From Hevea brasiliensis (lineage: Eukaryota > Streptophyta > Magnoliopsida > Malpighiales > Euphorbiaceae): DNA of 64,000 bases. The translations under genes were made by a program, and so were the position numbers. Below are positions 34,562-48,411 of the stretch, one piece after another; position 1 is the first letter of the stretch; every line of letters begins with the position of its first letter. Below the pieces are notes generated by a model. The model saw nothing but the letters and a program-made list of their open reading frames with translations, ran no database searches and had not been told where the DNA came from. The stretch spans positions 69,083,760-69,147,759 of the forward strand of contig NC_079499.1 of the NCBI RefSeq assembly GCF_030052815.1, written 5' to 3'.

Positions 34562-37505
34562 TACACCATGGGCAACCTATAGGCAGAAAAAAGGAGAGGA
34601 AATTTAAAGGATTTGTCAAGCTCAAGTTGAGGTTAGTGCTTAATCTTTCCATTTTCCTTCAATAATCCTTGTGTTAAGCTTTGGGTAAGTTGAATTGCTA
34701 AGAAAAATTGAGGAAATGATGAGTATTGGTGAACCTTAATCTTGGCAGCCATGGAAATGCAGGGTTAGTGACTTATTCTTATATGTATTGGATGGGAATT
34801 AAGGTTGATTAACTCAAATAAAAGTTGTAGTAGGTTAATGTCCAAGTATGTGCATATTAGTGCTTGAATTAAGGGTTTGAAATGGGACCTTGATGCTTTG
34901 GCAAACTACCATGTTTGGTACCTATAATATCATGAATTCGTGTGAATATGAAGTTTAATAACTAAATATGATAGTGTTAAATTGTGGGTAGTATGTGTAA
35001 GTGATATTGAAGTGTGAGTATATTGAAGTGTATGTATAATATTAATATTGAGATATGTTAAATTTTGGTGAAAGTGAATGTTGAGCTTGAATGGTGAATT
35101 ATGTACATTGAGCACTTGAGTTTTCTGCAAAATATGCTTGCTGGAATTGTGTACAATATATATATATATATGGAAGTGCCATTGATTGAATATTGAAGTA
35201 ATGAGGAGGAGAAAGAATATCAAATTCAAGTGTAAGTGTTTTGTGCAAAGTTGTGTATTGATGGCAGTACCTAAATTAGGTCATAAGTGCCAAACTGTGA
35301 ACCCAAATGGTATGAAACCAGTGGAGGGTGAAACTAGACACCAAATAGGCCAACTTTCATGTGGAAATGTTACTTAAATCCTGCCTAAAAGGTGACTTGA
35401 AAAATGACCAAATCCGGATTAGTGACTAGAAAGCCTGAAAATTGACCATTTGAGCAGTAGTTAGTGTTTTGATCATAACTTACTCAACACAGGTCCAAAT
35501 GACCTAAACTTTTTACCATGTATAGTTTAGACATAGATCTACAATTCTTATGAAGACACAAAAGCTCAGAAATAGCCAGAACCAAGCCAAATAGATTGCA
35601 CAAGTTCAGGTACCAAAACTGGCCGAACCAAAAGTGACCTAAAAATGACCTAAGCTTACTATTTTAGTGCATTCTGTCCAGCATTGGTAAATTGACCATA
35701 TCTTGGTCTATACAGTTTAGAATGACCTGAAATTTTGCCCTGAGTGCAATAAGACATAGACCTACAAGTTTGTAGTTTGGACCAAAATCCGAAAACCGAG
35801 GGAACTAGGTCGTCCAGCTAGGTCAAAATAGTACATCAAAATCCGGTAAATTGCAATAAAATGCAATACACTTAGAAATGAACTTGGTAACATATACCAA
35901 CACTTAAGGGCTATAAAATGTGACATATTGGTAACATTAGAATTGACTCACTTAGAGTGCATCAAGGGTCAACATTATAGGTTGACTAATTAAATGAATT
36001 GAAGGGAATAGTACCAAGAAAATTTAAATATTGGATTTTATTGTTAGAAACAAATTCATTGAGTACTAAAACACTTTAAATTGTGTGTTTCAATTGAAAT
36101 GGATATTGAGAATCATGAGGAACACTGAGTCAGGGCCAAGAGGCATATATTAGAGGTCTGTGCACAATACTTTTTATATTCACTGCTTTTATTAGAAAAT
36201 TTATTTGGAGAATTGAGTTATGAATAATTTTTTATTGTTTTGGCTTGGGAATTTTATTTGGAAATTATTGTATTGCCTACTTTGCAAATGAAAATTTTTA
36301 GATAAAATGTGACTTGTGGTTTGTATGAAATATTGTGATTTGGAATTGTTTTGATTCACACTTGGCATGATAATGTTACTATGTTCCTCCTCCATTTATG
36401 GGGTGAGTGTGATTATATTCCTCCCTCTTTGACTTGCCAGTCTGAGGTGAGTGTGGATAAGTACTATTATCTAGCTAGCTACCTCCTTTATTGATTTCAA
36501 TTAGTGGGGTGAGTATGTCTTGTCGTGATGTACACACGACATTTTCAGAAAAACGTGTGTCATGGCCTAAATTGTGTTATTGATTAGCAAAACTGAGTTA
36601 TTCAGTTATTTAATCAAATTGTGTTATTGATTGGCAAAACCGTGTTATTCAGTTATTTGATCAAATTGTGTTATTGATTGGCAACACTGTATTATTCAAT
36701 TGTTTGATCAAATTTGTGTTATATGAGCTTTGAAAAATTGTGAATTGTTTGGATTGTAAATTGTCAATAAAAGTTTTACATACCGCATTTTAAATTGTTA
36801 TTGTGCACCACTAAGTAAATTTTACTCAGCGATAGCTTTTCATTGCTGTCTCAGGTAGACAAACTAACAGGGCAACAGACTAGGCTGCTAGTTCTGCATT
36901 GAGAGTTCATCGGGTATATTGAGTATACCATATTTTGCATTTCGTATTGTAATGTATGTTCACTGTATGTATATATTATTCTTGGTTTTGAGCAGTTGTA
37001 AATTAAAATTGTAAATTAAAATTGTACATTAAAAATTGTACATTAAAGTTGTAAACTAAAATTGTAAATTATTTTGGCTTGTAAATATTATGATATATTT
37101 CTTTTATCTCAGCTTTTGAAAACACTGAAAAATTATTGTGGATTTGAGTTGACAAATATTGAGAAACTTGTTGTGTTGATTGGATATTGGAGTTTGGGGA
37201 TTAAACAAAATATTGGAAGTGCTTTTTACAAGTTTTTGAAAAATAGTTTTATTCAAAATATAGGTGGCACTCTGTCAAAATTTTTACAGAAATTATTAAT
37301 ACTTCAAATGTGTTATTTGGTTTCATTTCAGTTAAAAAAAAAAAATTCTAACACCTGTCAATAGTGCTCACCACTGTAAAAAGAAGTAAGAAAAGTTTTA
37401 AAATCTCTTGTAGTGTATTTAATGGGTTATCAGTAGACGAAGTTGGTAATTCATTTGGTATACTACGGGATCATGTTATGTCTTACGGAGGGGTAGGGAG
37501 TGACA
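34562..37505 (+). mobile_element. A-1 5' LTR, second part
   Basis: Starts with the second tacac copy and continues the A LTR (CACCATGGGCAACC...) to TACGGAGGGGTAGGGAGTGACA. Contains the ~200-bp repeats (anchors 35281, 35473, 35696), a TA microsatellite near 35157-35170, the tandem array 36571-36722 and the CACCACTAAGTAAATTTTACTCAGCG segment near 36807. Confidence 0.92.
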
Positions 37506-37513
37506 TGTTTTAG

Positions 37514-37525
37514 TGGTATAAGAGC
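37514..37525 (+). promoter_or_regulatory. Primer-binding site of A-1
   Basis: TGGTATAAGAGC, 8 bases after the LTR end with spacer TGTTTTAG, as in A-2. Differs from the Met-tRNA complement at one base (C to A in the CAG core). Confidence 0.8.
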
Positions 37526-37659
37526 TAGTTTTTAAATTCTGTTTTGACCTGTAATTTAAATATTCTTTCTTCATAGTACAACTACTCAATGTCATTGTTT
37601 GATACATACAGTACATTTCATTATAAATATGCACTAACAGGAGGAAATCTCCTTCTGTT

Positions 37660-38320
37660 GGTTGTATAGGAAATAAAAAATCCTATGAAAAGATATGAAA
37701 GAGAAAAATGAAACAATAGAATAGTCTGTGATAGCAGAAGTACAAGTTGAGGCGCCAGCTCCACAAAGTATCGAAGGCCCGACTATACCAGTTTTACCTG
37801 TACAAATTACTGCACAAATGGCCCAACAAATGGCCACTTTCTTTTAACAAATCACTGATAATCTGTCAGCCCAAGCCCAAGTACAGACCCAACCCCCACA
37901 AGGGCAGTGTGAAATAGAGAAGAGGGAGAAACCTATGGGTCAGAGCTCGAACAGTAATTTGGGGAAGAGAAAAGAATTTGAGGAGCCCTGAGCTCAGAGA
38001 TATGACAGAGGTAGATCATCAGGGCAGAGACCACCAAGGTCCAGTCGTCGAACAATTAGAATTTCCTACCCTCCCGCCAATGTGAAACTTGTGGTAGAAA
38101 TCATAGTGGGGTATGCTACAAGGCCATAGGAGCCTGTTATAACTGTGGAGGCACAGGAAACTTTGCCAAGGACTGCACCAGTGCCCGTAGAGTTGGGCCA
38201 CCTCCTACTACTGCTGAAGGGTCAGTTCAGAATCCTATCACCAGAGGTTCACAGCCACCTAGCAAAGGTAGAGGTAGGGGAATAAATTTTGATGCATTAG
38301 TGATTCACCCTTTAAGATAA
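37660..38320 (+). pseudogene. gag: A-1 gag remnant with internal deletion
   Basis: Fragments in changing frames: QMAQQMATFF followed by a stop, then a Gln-rich linker, the NLGKRKEFEEP segment, and a nucleocapsid part with CETCGRNHSGVCY and CYNCGGTGNFAKDC. In the second knuckle the zinc-binding His is Asn. The capsid core seen in A-2 (DAYDWW...YEREFSRL) is missing, so several hundred bases were deleted. The end (NFDALVIHPLR, stop at 38318-38320) runs into sequence that is noncoding in A-2, a second deletion. It cannot encode a capsid. Confidence 0.8.
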
Positions 38321-38338
38321 GGATTGTGATAATAAGTG

Positions 38339-38343
38339 AAATT
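38339..38343. repeat. TSD aaatt, left copy (B-3 insertion)
   Basis: aaatt before B-3 equals aaatt at 41375-41379. Confidence 0.88.
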
Positions 38344-41300
38344 TGTAACATCCTCATTTTAGCTAGTTCGTAAAGTCTACTGTTCCGGCGACCAGTGTCG
38401 GTCCAGACAGCTAGAACGTTCAGAAAAATATTTAAACTAAAATGAGGAACCAAAAATTAACTCAAATAATTAATAAGAAAAAAAAATTTAGGAAAAATTA
38501 TAAAATAATTCTTGGGACTCCAGAGAAGGGTCATTGAGGTTCTTATAGCATTAGAATGCCAAGAAAATACTGAGAAAAAATTTTCAATCAGTACAGACAA
38601 TTTAAGCCAAACGGAGAGCATTTTGGTCATTTCATCTTCAGAGATGATTTTTGGGCCAACTTGTCCAGTTAAATAAATAATTTATATAACATAAAATATA
38701 AATAAATATTGTCAAAAATTTAATTGCAATTAAATAGACAAGAAATGGAGAGAAATTGAAAGAAAATGGATTTATGACATCATCAAGATGTCATTAAAAC
38801 TCACACAACCAACCCAATCTTGACACATGGCATAAACATATATAAAAGAGGTATAATGGGCTGGAAAAAAAAGAAAAAAAATCAGAACCTCTTCCTTCTT
38901 CTTCTCCTTGACGTCAACTCTCCTTCCCTAACCCTCCATGAACAAGCTTTTTCAAGCTTGATTTTCCCTAGCTTTCTTCCCCCAAAAACCCTAATTGTCA
39001 ATACAAAAACTTGCTCTTTGATCTTGGTGAAGCTTTGGGCAGCAAAATTTTGAAGAAAAGTTGAAGTTTTGCAAGACGCAATCTTAGTTCCAAAGAGGTT
39101 AGTGACCTAACCCTAAATTTTTACTTTGAATACATGTTTAGGGACTTGAATGAGTGTAAATTTCAAAGGAAATTTGTTAAAAACCACTTGTATGCTATCT
39201 CATATTTTTCAGCAACCATGTTTAGGGTTTGATTGTATTGAGCTTAATGAAGTTAAAAGACCATCATGGCAGCTCACAATATGCACCCACTAAGTGTATT
39301 GATGAAATGCAAGTTAAATGCATGATTTGAGATGTTAGGGTTAGGGTTTGGGTATAAAATGGAGACTTTAATCATGTAATGGTTAAAGTGAGTTTTAATG
39401 GTCAATTAGTGACCATTTGGATATGTGTAAACAAGAAATGAAGTGGTTTGTGTAGTGGGAATTGAGATTAGTGTGGCTGCCCATGGTGACCTACAGAATT
39501 GGACATGAGTCCAGCAGGTTTGGACAGCCATAACTTGAATTGTAGAGGTTCAATTGGTGCAAGGCTAATTATACATGAAACTAGACACATAATGGCACAA
39601 CTTTGGTGAAGAAACCATGCCCATAAAACCAAACCAAGTAGACCAAAAGCTTGGCTTAATCCGGGTAACCTACAGTCTATTTCTGCAGATTGACCAAATG
39701 AATAGTGATTATTCGTTTGGCCATAACTCAATGTAGAAAGGTCCAATTGACCTGAAATTTTACTAGCAATAAGCTGAGATATAGACCAAAAACTTTCTTG
39801 AAGGAACCTAACCCAAATTATGACCAGAACCTATCCAACAAGTGAGTTGCAATCACTGTTCACTGCACTATAGATATGTTCAGTCCAGAAAAATTTCAAT
39901 CCAGCTAGTTATGGTTTTTAGACCATAACTTGAGCTACAAAACTCCAAATGGAGTGATTCAAAAAAGGAAATTCAACTAGACAAAATAAGAAACAACTTT
40001 TATGTTGATTATTTTGCCAAATTCCCACTGCAAAAATAACTAATGGAACAGCAAAAATGAAGTATGAAAACTGAAAATTTTGCTTAATTAACTTTAAGCT
40101 TAGAAATGGTATTGGCAACCAATACCAACAAATTTTGAATGCAAAATGTGGTATGTTAGAGTATTAGAACCAATGTATCTATTATCTATGCAAAAGTCAA
40201 CATTTTGGTTGAGTAATGAAGTGAATAGTAACACCAAAACTTGAAATTCAAAAATTGTAAAACTCAAAAGTGTAAAATGCCCTAGTATACCTAACAAGAT
40301 TGGTTTGGATAGCTTGGCATGCCAATAGGGTTCATTAGCGATCGCATATGGCTTCATGCCATTCTGTGTTTCATGGCTCCCATGCCATTCTGTGACATAA
40401 TAGCCTTTGGCTATGTTATTTGAACTATTACACTTGGGTTTTAACCCCGATAATTATTACAGCTTATTAGTTGTTCTATTGCACACCGGGAGACACAATG
40501 TGCCCGATTGTGTGATGATCCGAGGTACTTAGTACCCAGTGCCAGTTTACCCATTTATCCAGTCCAGTCAATTAGTATGGGTTACTTAGGCAATGTTAAA
40601 GAACCTTACCAAAATTTTAATTGTATAATAATGCAAGTAATATCAGAAGTTAAGTCTACCAAAAATGTAAACACACATTCTGCATCTTTGTTTTATCATA
40701 TTTATTTTATTTTATTTTATTTTATATTATCACCACTAAGCAGAATTGCTTAGCCCGCCGCTTTTGCCACGCGCAGGTACTGGAGACATAGCTGGGGAGC
40801 CCAGCAGACATCAGACAGGGTGAGTCTTCAGAGTTGCATCCGGGGTCCGGAGTCACCTCACATCTGCACTGCATATGGTAGGACATTAGGACTATAGGTT
40901 GCCCTTTTGTATTTTGCATTTTGTATTAGTTTAGATTGTAACTCTAAACTCCTGTAATTATGTATTAATGTAAATATATGAAATTTTATATTATTGAGAT
41001 CTTTTGCATAATGAAATGTTGAGAATTAATTATGAAGATGCTTTAAGTGATGAAGTGAACATAAAAGTTTTGAAAATAGTATTGTGATTTGAGATTGATA
41101 TTTTGAGATTGACTTGAATGAGTAAAATGGAGTTTGGATTTGGAAATTATTTTGGAAGTGTTTTTAAACAGGTTCAGAAGAACTTTTTTTCCAATTTACT
41201 GCCGGCACTCTACCAGATTTTCTATAAAATTTGCGAATAAATTCAGATTCATCAAAATTTGAAAATAAATGAATTATAAAGGGATAAATTGTAATAGAAA

Positions 41301-41374
41301 CATAAAGTGGTGCTCCAGCACACTGAGTGGCATAACTTGCTCGACTACACTGTAGACGGGTAAGGGGTATCACA
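38344..41374 (+). mobile_element. B-3: solo LTR of family B (short form), inside A-1
   Basis: 3031 bp, TGTAACATCCTCATTTTAGC...GGGTAAGGGGTATCACA, TSD aaatt. More diverged at its ends than B-2. Lacks a block near 38480 that B-1 has at about 12967-13080. Contains the ~200-bp repeats around 39530-39960 and the CACCACTAAGCAGAATTGCTTAGC segment near 40731. No gene supported. Confidence 0.9.
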
Positions 41375-42212
41375 AAATTAACACACCATAAATTATAAAG
41401 CTAATTGGCGAGTTTACTTAATGTAAGGCAAGAGGACGTAAAAGTAAGTTACGGTAATAGAATTGCTCTAGATGAGGGCAGAGATATTACTGCTAGTAAT
41501 TGTTAATGGATATTATAATCAGAATAAGATTCGAATATCAGTAAATTTGAAAAGGATAAAATATAAGAAAATTTGATCTATTGGAATGTATCGTAGTAAT
41601 TGTGCAATATTCTTGATGTTTATACTGTAAGCTGCAGATTACAGTATTAACTTGAGATTATTGTGTAGAGCTACGTACTACTGATAGTGCACCAAGATGA
41701 GAATAGTTGCCAACAGCATTTGTATTGGTATAATTATGTCAAGACAAAATTTTATTGTTGGAAATGAGTTTGGAAATCCTATTTAGGGATTTAAAACTCA
41801 AAAGTTAGAATATTGAAAGGTTATAGTTTAGTACAAAACTAAGTTATAGAATATTAATAGATAAAAAGAGTAGTGGAAGTAAAAATTTGAATAGTTGATT
41901 CAGATATAACAAATAAATGTTACGAATGTGAGTAAGATTGTTAACTAGAATGGTCAAAGGACCCATGATTAGAAAAGTAATTCTAATACGACCTCAATGG
42001 TCTTTCAAAAAGGGAACATGATCGAAATATTAGACGGAATGATAGTAAGAAAAGATTAGTGCTATATAAACAAAGTAAATGTTATATTAGATTGTTAAAA
42101 GTTTTACCCAAATTTAGAGGAAAGAAGATTACACGATCATATAGAAAGGAGAAAATAAACGTATGAATATTGTAAGACGGCTATTGTGTAAAATTTTACG
42201 GACGAAATTTAT
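41375..42212 (+). other. A-1 interior, noncoding 3' stretch
   Basis: Same sequence, in reverse, as 18736-19565 of A-2, so a family feature. No supported frame and no pol motif. Confidence 0.7.
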
Positions 42213-42228
42213 TTTAAGGGGGGGACAA
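42213..42228 (+). promoter_or_regulatory. Polypurine tract of A-1
   Basis: TTTAAGGGGGGGACAA just before the 3' LTR, preceded by ACGGACGAAATTTA, the pol-end relic. Confidence 0.85.
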
Positions 42229-42871
42229 TTGTAACACCCCTATATTCGGTAGTGCATTCTACTGTTCCGGTGACCAGTGTCTGTCCGGACAGCTAGGATG
42301 CTTAGAATTATATTTAAATATTAGTGTGGAGATATAAGTTAGTGAAATACAAGAAAAGAAAATACAAGAAAAACAAAGGAAAAATAATAGCAATGAAATG
42401 AAACCAAGTTAAACGAGACAACACCGCAGCGATGGGTGACCGCACGGAGAAGTTACGGTGCAGGCAATAGCTGACCCCTGGACTGCAGGGAACCCTCGAA
42501 ATTTAATTTCGAGACATAATTAAAGACTTATTGAAGTATAAATGTCATTAGAAATATCAAAGAAAAATTAATTAATTAGTACAAAGAAAAATGAGAAATC
42601 CAGAAAATGATAAAACTCGGTGTTATCGAAAAATCAGGAATATAACCTGAATAGGGGTATTGTGGTCATTTGATATCCTTATTTGCCTTTTGACCTAAAT
42701 GTCCATTAAAAATAAATGATATTACACTTTGAAAATATCATAAAAAATTAAAAGGAGATACATTACGTAAATAGTGAAAGTGTGGTGGCCAAATTGCAAA
42801 AATCGGAAACTTTAAATAAATAACCATTAAATTATTCCTCAGTGCTTCACTAACTCTCATCTTGAGCCACC

Positions 42872-42879
42872 TATATAAG
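42872..42879 (+). promoter_or_regulatory. Candidate TATA box of the A-1 3' LTR
   Basis: TATATAAG in the same context as 5422-5429. In a 3' LTR it could drive read-out transcription into flanking DNA. Confidence 0.5.
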
Positions 42880-44712
42880 TAATTGGGACAGATTGTTCCA
42901 CTAAATCATCTCATTTTCTTCAAGCTTTCATCCATTGCCGAAATGAAATCCTCCCAAATTCACCATGGCCGTTTCACGCATGAGCTCAACCTCTCCATGA
43001 TCAAGCCATTATTTCTTCAAGCTTCCTTCATGAAAAATGATCCTTACACCATGGGCAACCTATAGGCAGCAAAAAGGAGAGGAAATTTCAAGGATTTGTC
43101 AAGCTCAAGTTGAGTTTAGTGCTTAATCTTTCCATTTTCCTTCAATAATCCTTGTGTTGAGCTTTGGGTAACTTGAATTGCTAAGAAAAATTGAGGAAAT
43201 GATGAGTATTGGTGAACCTTAATTTTGGTAGCCATGGAAATGCAGGGTTAGTGACTTATTCTTATATGTATTGGATGGAAATTAAGGTTGATTAACTCAA
43301 ATAAAAGTTGTAGTAGGTTAATGTCCAAGTATGTGCATATTAGTGCTTGAATTAAGGGTTTGAAATGGGACCTTGATGCTTTGGCAAACTGCCATGTTTG
43401 GCAGCCTATAATATCATAAATTCGTGTGTGAATATGAAGTTTATTAATGAAATATGATAGTGTTAGATTGTGGACAACATGTGTAAGTGATATTGAAGTA
43501 TGAGTATATTGAAGTGTATGTGTAATATTGATATTGAGATATGTTGAATTTTGGTGGAAGTGAATGTTGAGCTTGAATGGTGAATTGTGTGCATTGAGCA
43601 CTTGAGTTTTCTGCTCAATATGCTTGCTGGAATTGTGTTCAATATATATATGGAAGTGCCATTGATTGAATATTGAAGTAATGAGGAGGAGAAGGAATAT
43701 CAAATTGGAAGTGTAAGTGTTTTGTGCAGGTTGTGTATTGATGGTAGTACCTAAATTAGGTCATAAGTGCCAAACTGTAAACCCAAATGGTATGAGGCCA
43801 ATGGAGGGTGAAACTAGACACCAAATAGGCCAGCTTTCATGTGGAAATGTTACCTAAATTCTGCCTAAAAGGTGACTTGAAAAATGACCAAATCCATATT
43901 AGTGACTAGAAAGCCTGAAAATTGACCATTTGAGCAGTAGTTAGTGTTTTGACAATAACTTACTCAAAACAGGTCCAAATGACCTGAAATTTTTACCATG
44001 AATATGACATAGATCTACAATTCTTATGAAGACACCAAAGCCCAGAAATGGCCAGAACCAAGCCAAATAGCTTGCACAAGTTCAGGTACCAAAACTGGCC
44101 GAACCAAAAGTGACCTAAAAATGACCGAAGCCTACCATTTTAGTGCATTCTGTCCAGCATTGGTAAATTGACCATATCTTGGTCTATACAACTCAGAATG
44201 ACCTGAAATTTTTCCCCGCGTGCAATAAGACATAGACCTACAAGTTTTTAGTTTGGACCAAAACCCGAAAACTGAGGAAACTTGGTCGTCCGGCTAGGTC
44301 AAAATAGTACACCGAAATCCGATAAATTGCAATAAAATGCAATACACTTGGAAATGAACTTGGTAACATATACCAACACTTAAGGGCTATAAAATGTGAC
44401 ATATTGGTAACATTAGAATTGACTCACTTGGAGTGCATCAAGGGTCAACATTATAGGTTGACTAATGAAATGAATTGAAGGGAATAGTACCAAGAAAATT
44501 TAAATATTGGATTTTATTGTTAGAAACAAATTCATTGAGTACTGAAACACTTTAAATTGTGTGTTTCAGTTGAAACGGATATTGAGAAGCATAAGGAACA
44601 CTGAGTTAGGGCCAAGAGGCATATATCAAAGGTCTGTGCACAATACTTTTTATATTCACTGCTTTTACTAGAAAATTTATTTGGAGAATTGAGTTATGAA
44701 TAATTTTTTATT

Positions 44713-44717
44713 CTTTT
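44713..44717. repeat. TSD ctttt, left copy (A-3 insertion)
   Basis: ctttt before A-3 equals ctttt at 48412-48416. Joining the flanks restores the sequence seen uninterrupted at about 36220-36250. Confidence 0.92.
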
Positions 44718-47700
44718 TGTAACACCCCTATGTTCGGTAGTGCATACTACTGTTCCGGTGATCAGTGTTGTCCGGACAGCTAGGATGCCTAGAATTACAC
44801 TTCGATATGTGTGAGGAGACATAAAATAATGAAATACAAGAAAAGAAAACACAAGAAAAATAAAGGAAAAATAATAGTAAAGAAATGCAACCAAGTTAAG
44901 CGAGCCGAGAATCCTAGCGATGGGTGACCGCACCGAGAAGTCACGGCGTGGACTGTTGACTAGCCCTAGACCACGAGGAACCCTGGAAAATATTTTTAGG
45001 ACTTAAATAGAACCCTATTGAAGTATAAATATCATTAGAAATATTATATAAAAATTAAATAATTAGTACAAAGAAAAGTGAAAAATCGAAAAACGGACAA
45101 AACCCGGTGTTACCGAAAAATCGGGAATACAACCCGAACAGGGGCATTGTGGTTATTTGACATCCCGAGTTATCTTTTGACCTAAATGCCAATTAAAAAT
45201 AAATAATATTACACTTGGAAAATATAATGAAAAATTAATTTAGGGGTACCTAATGTAAATAGTAAAAATGGAGGGTAAATTGACTAATTAACACATTTAA
45301 ACATATAATATAGTTTATAATTGGTGAGTGGAGCACTAAGGATTATAATAACCATTAAATGGGCAGATTTCTCCACTAACTAACTCATTTTCTTCAAGCT
45401 TCCAACAATGGCCGATTGTCACTCCCAATTCTCCATGGAAAAATTTCCATGCAAAGCTTAATTCTCTCCCATTTTCAACATAAAACCATAAATTCTCTTC
45501 ATTAAACTTGGTCCACACCTCTTGGGCAGATTATAGGGAACAAAAAGGAAGAAGTTTGGTGAAGATTTAACAAGCCCCAAAAATAGGTAAGTGTTTAAAT
45601 TATGTTTTTTCTTAAGTAAAGTTTATGGGAAGCTTGAGATAAAATGATTGATGAAGAAATTTTGAGTTTTTGGTGAGTTATGATGGTGTGTACTTTTGGC
45701 AACCATGGAAACACCTTGAAGGCAGTTTATTTGTGCTTGTAAATGGTGAATTAAATGATTGATTAAATGTATATTGTGTAGGAAATTGTTTGGGTGATGT
45801 ATACTTAGTATATGTAAGTGTGAAATGAAATTTAAAGCTTGGAAATTAATGGAATGTAAATGTACCATTGTGGCAGTTTGTTAACTCTTGAGGAATGCTG
45901 GAATTCATGCTTGGTTTATGGAATAATGATGTTAAAATGTGTTGGTTGTTATGGCAGTTTGAGTGTATGTATAGTGGTGTGAAGTGGGACATGTAAATGA
46001 GCATGAATTGGTGATTGAATTGTTGTAAATTGAATTGGACAAATTCTGCACTTGTTGGTGCACATTGAATGTAATTGTAAGCTGCCAAAATGACCTATAA
46101 TATGTTGTAAATTATGTTTAGGTTGTGGTACAACCAGAATTGGTTTGAATGTTAAGTTTGGTGAGTATTAAAAGTGATGCTTGATGTGTATGCAAGAATT
46201 GCAATAAGGCAGTTTGTATTTTAGGCCTATAACTTTAAGTGTGTGGCTCCAATTGGTATGAGACTAATTGGAGGTGAAACTAGGCACAAAATGTGCCAAC
46301 TTTCATGAAGGAAGCTTGCCAAAATTCTGCTTGCAAGGTAGCTTGAAAAATGACCAAATCCGGATTAAGTGCAATTGAGGCCTGAAAATTGACCATTTGG
46401 ACAGCAGTTAGTGTTTAGGCCATAACTCACTCAAAACAGGTCCAATTGACCTGAAATTTTAACCATGAATATTTAAGACCCATATCTACAAGTCTTATGA
46501 AGACACTAAAGCCCATAAATGACCATAAGCAAGTCAAACAGCTTGCACAAATTCGGGTCCAAAAACTGGCCGAACCTAAAATGACCTAAAATGACCTAAA
46601 GTGACCAATTTTGGTGCAATTTGACCAGCAATAGTAAAATGACCATAACTTGGTCTACATAACTCAGAATGACCTGAAATTTTGCCCCGCATTCCATAAG
46701 ACATAGATCTACAAGTTTGTAGTTTTGACCAAAACCCGAAAACTGAGGAAACTAGGTCGTCCGGCTAGGTCAAACTAGTATCCCGGAATCCAGCAAATTG
46801 CAAGAAAATGCAGTATACACGGAAATGAATGTGGTAACATGTACCAACCCTAAAAGACTATCAAATGTGACATATTGGTAACCTTAAAACCTAATTTACC
46901 TAGAATGCATCGAGGATCGATATATTAGGTTAATTAAGCAAATAATAACATTCAGTGAATTATTTATCAAACATTATCGTTAGAGACAGTTTAATTTAGT
47001 ACTGAAACACTTCAAATTGTGTTTCTCAGTTAGCAAAGACTCAGAAAAAGGGAAGGAAACATTGAGTCAAGACCAGGAGACAGTTATCAGAGGTTTGTGC
47101 ACAATAACTATTTCTTTTCAATTTTTCAATTGAAATGAATTATGACTATTTGTACATTATTGTTTTAAATTGTGGAAATGTGTTTGAATGGATATTTATC
47201 GCTTGAAAAGTACTGTAAATGGTTTGAAATTGTGAGAAATTGTTTGAATGATATTGATGGATACTTATTGATTGAAAAGCATTGGAAATGGTTTGAAACC
47301 ACAGCTATCATGTATATTGATTGTATTCCTCGCTAGCTTGTATAGTGGGACGAATTGAATTCCCTCTCTGGCTGAAGTGTTGAGGTGTGTGCCTGTTGAG
47401 GATGAATTGGATGAGTACTCATATTTTTGCTAGCTAGCTATGTTATTCCTCATTAGTCATTGACTTTTGGGACAAATTGAATACCTCATTAGCCATCGGC
47501 TTTTGGGACGAATTGAACTTTGGAACATGATTAAGCTGTGTGTGGTTTATTGATATGTATTGTGAAATTGTGAAATGGAGTTTAAATGCTTATTAACATT
47601 CACTTTCTTTTGAATTTTACTATGTTTTGATTACTGAGATTTAATGTGATATTGTGTTAAATTCCTTATGACATTTATTGTCTTGAATTTAACTATGGTT

Positions 47701-48411
47701 TTAAGTATCCACTATTTATATGATTTATGAATTGTGATTTAAAGTTGTATTTGGTAAATGTTGTGCACCACTGAGACATTGTCTCAGCGATAGCTTTTTA
47801 TTGTTATCGCAGGTAGACAGACGGATAGGGCAGCAGACTAGGCTGCTAGTACATCCAGCGAGAGATTATCAGGTATAATGAGTATACCACATTTTGCATT
47901 TTGTACTATAATGTATGACTACTGTATATACATAGTGTTCTTGGTTTTGAGCAGTTGTAAATTCAAATTGTACATTGAAGTTGTAAAATAATTATGAGTT
48001 ATTTTGGCTTGTAAAAATTGTATTATATTTCTTGTATCTCAGTCTTTGAAAAATCATTGTGGATTTGAGTTGAGAAAAATGTTGTGTTAAGAAAAATGTT
48101 GGAGTTGAGATTTGGAAATATATTGAAGTGCTTTTTACAGGTTTCTGAAGAACTGTTTCATCCAAAATACAGATGGCACTCTGCCAAAATTTTTACAGAA
48201 ATTCCAAATAATTCAAATGTGTTAGTTCTATCACTTCAGTTCAAAAAAGGTTTTTAACACCCTTAAATAGTGCTCACCACTGTAAAAGAACTAAGAAAAG
48301 TTTTTAAAATCTCTTGTAGTGTATTTAATGGGTTATCAGTAGACAGAGTTTGTAATTCATTTGGTATACTACGGGATCATGTTATGCCTTACAGAGGGGT
48401 AGGGTGTGACA
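44718..48411 (+). mobile_element. A-3: solo LTR of family A inside an A LTR
   Basis: 3694 bp, TGTAACACCCC...GGGGTAGGGTGTGACA, TSD ctttt. A different subfamily from its host LTR: its 47300-47530 segment (CATTAGCCATCGGCTTTTGG type repeats) replaces the array found in the others. Contains ~200-bp repeats around 46230-46730. No gene supported. Confidence 0.92.

Larger units (their letters stand above)
42230..44717 (+). mobile_element. A-1 3' LTR, first part
   Basis: Starts TGTAACACCCCTATATTCGG and contains a TATA box at 42872-42879. Cut at 44717 by A-3 and resumed at 48412. Confidence 0.92.

Noticed and set aside
38820..39053. Possible small host gene with CT-rich leader and Met start
   Set aside because: Located inside B-3 at a position where B-1 and B-2 have the same leader-like text (CTTCTTCTTCC...CCATGAAAA...TTTCCC); it is LTR leader sequence and the frame is not kept in the other copies.
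43248..43703. 151-residue open frame on the minus strand (similar one at 34930-35229)
   Set aside because: Antisense frame in the A LTR, rich in H, T, L, I and N; the two copies differ in length and no start context or domain supports them.
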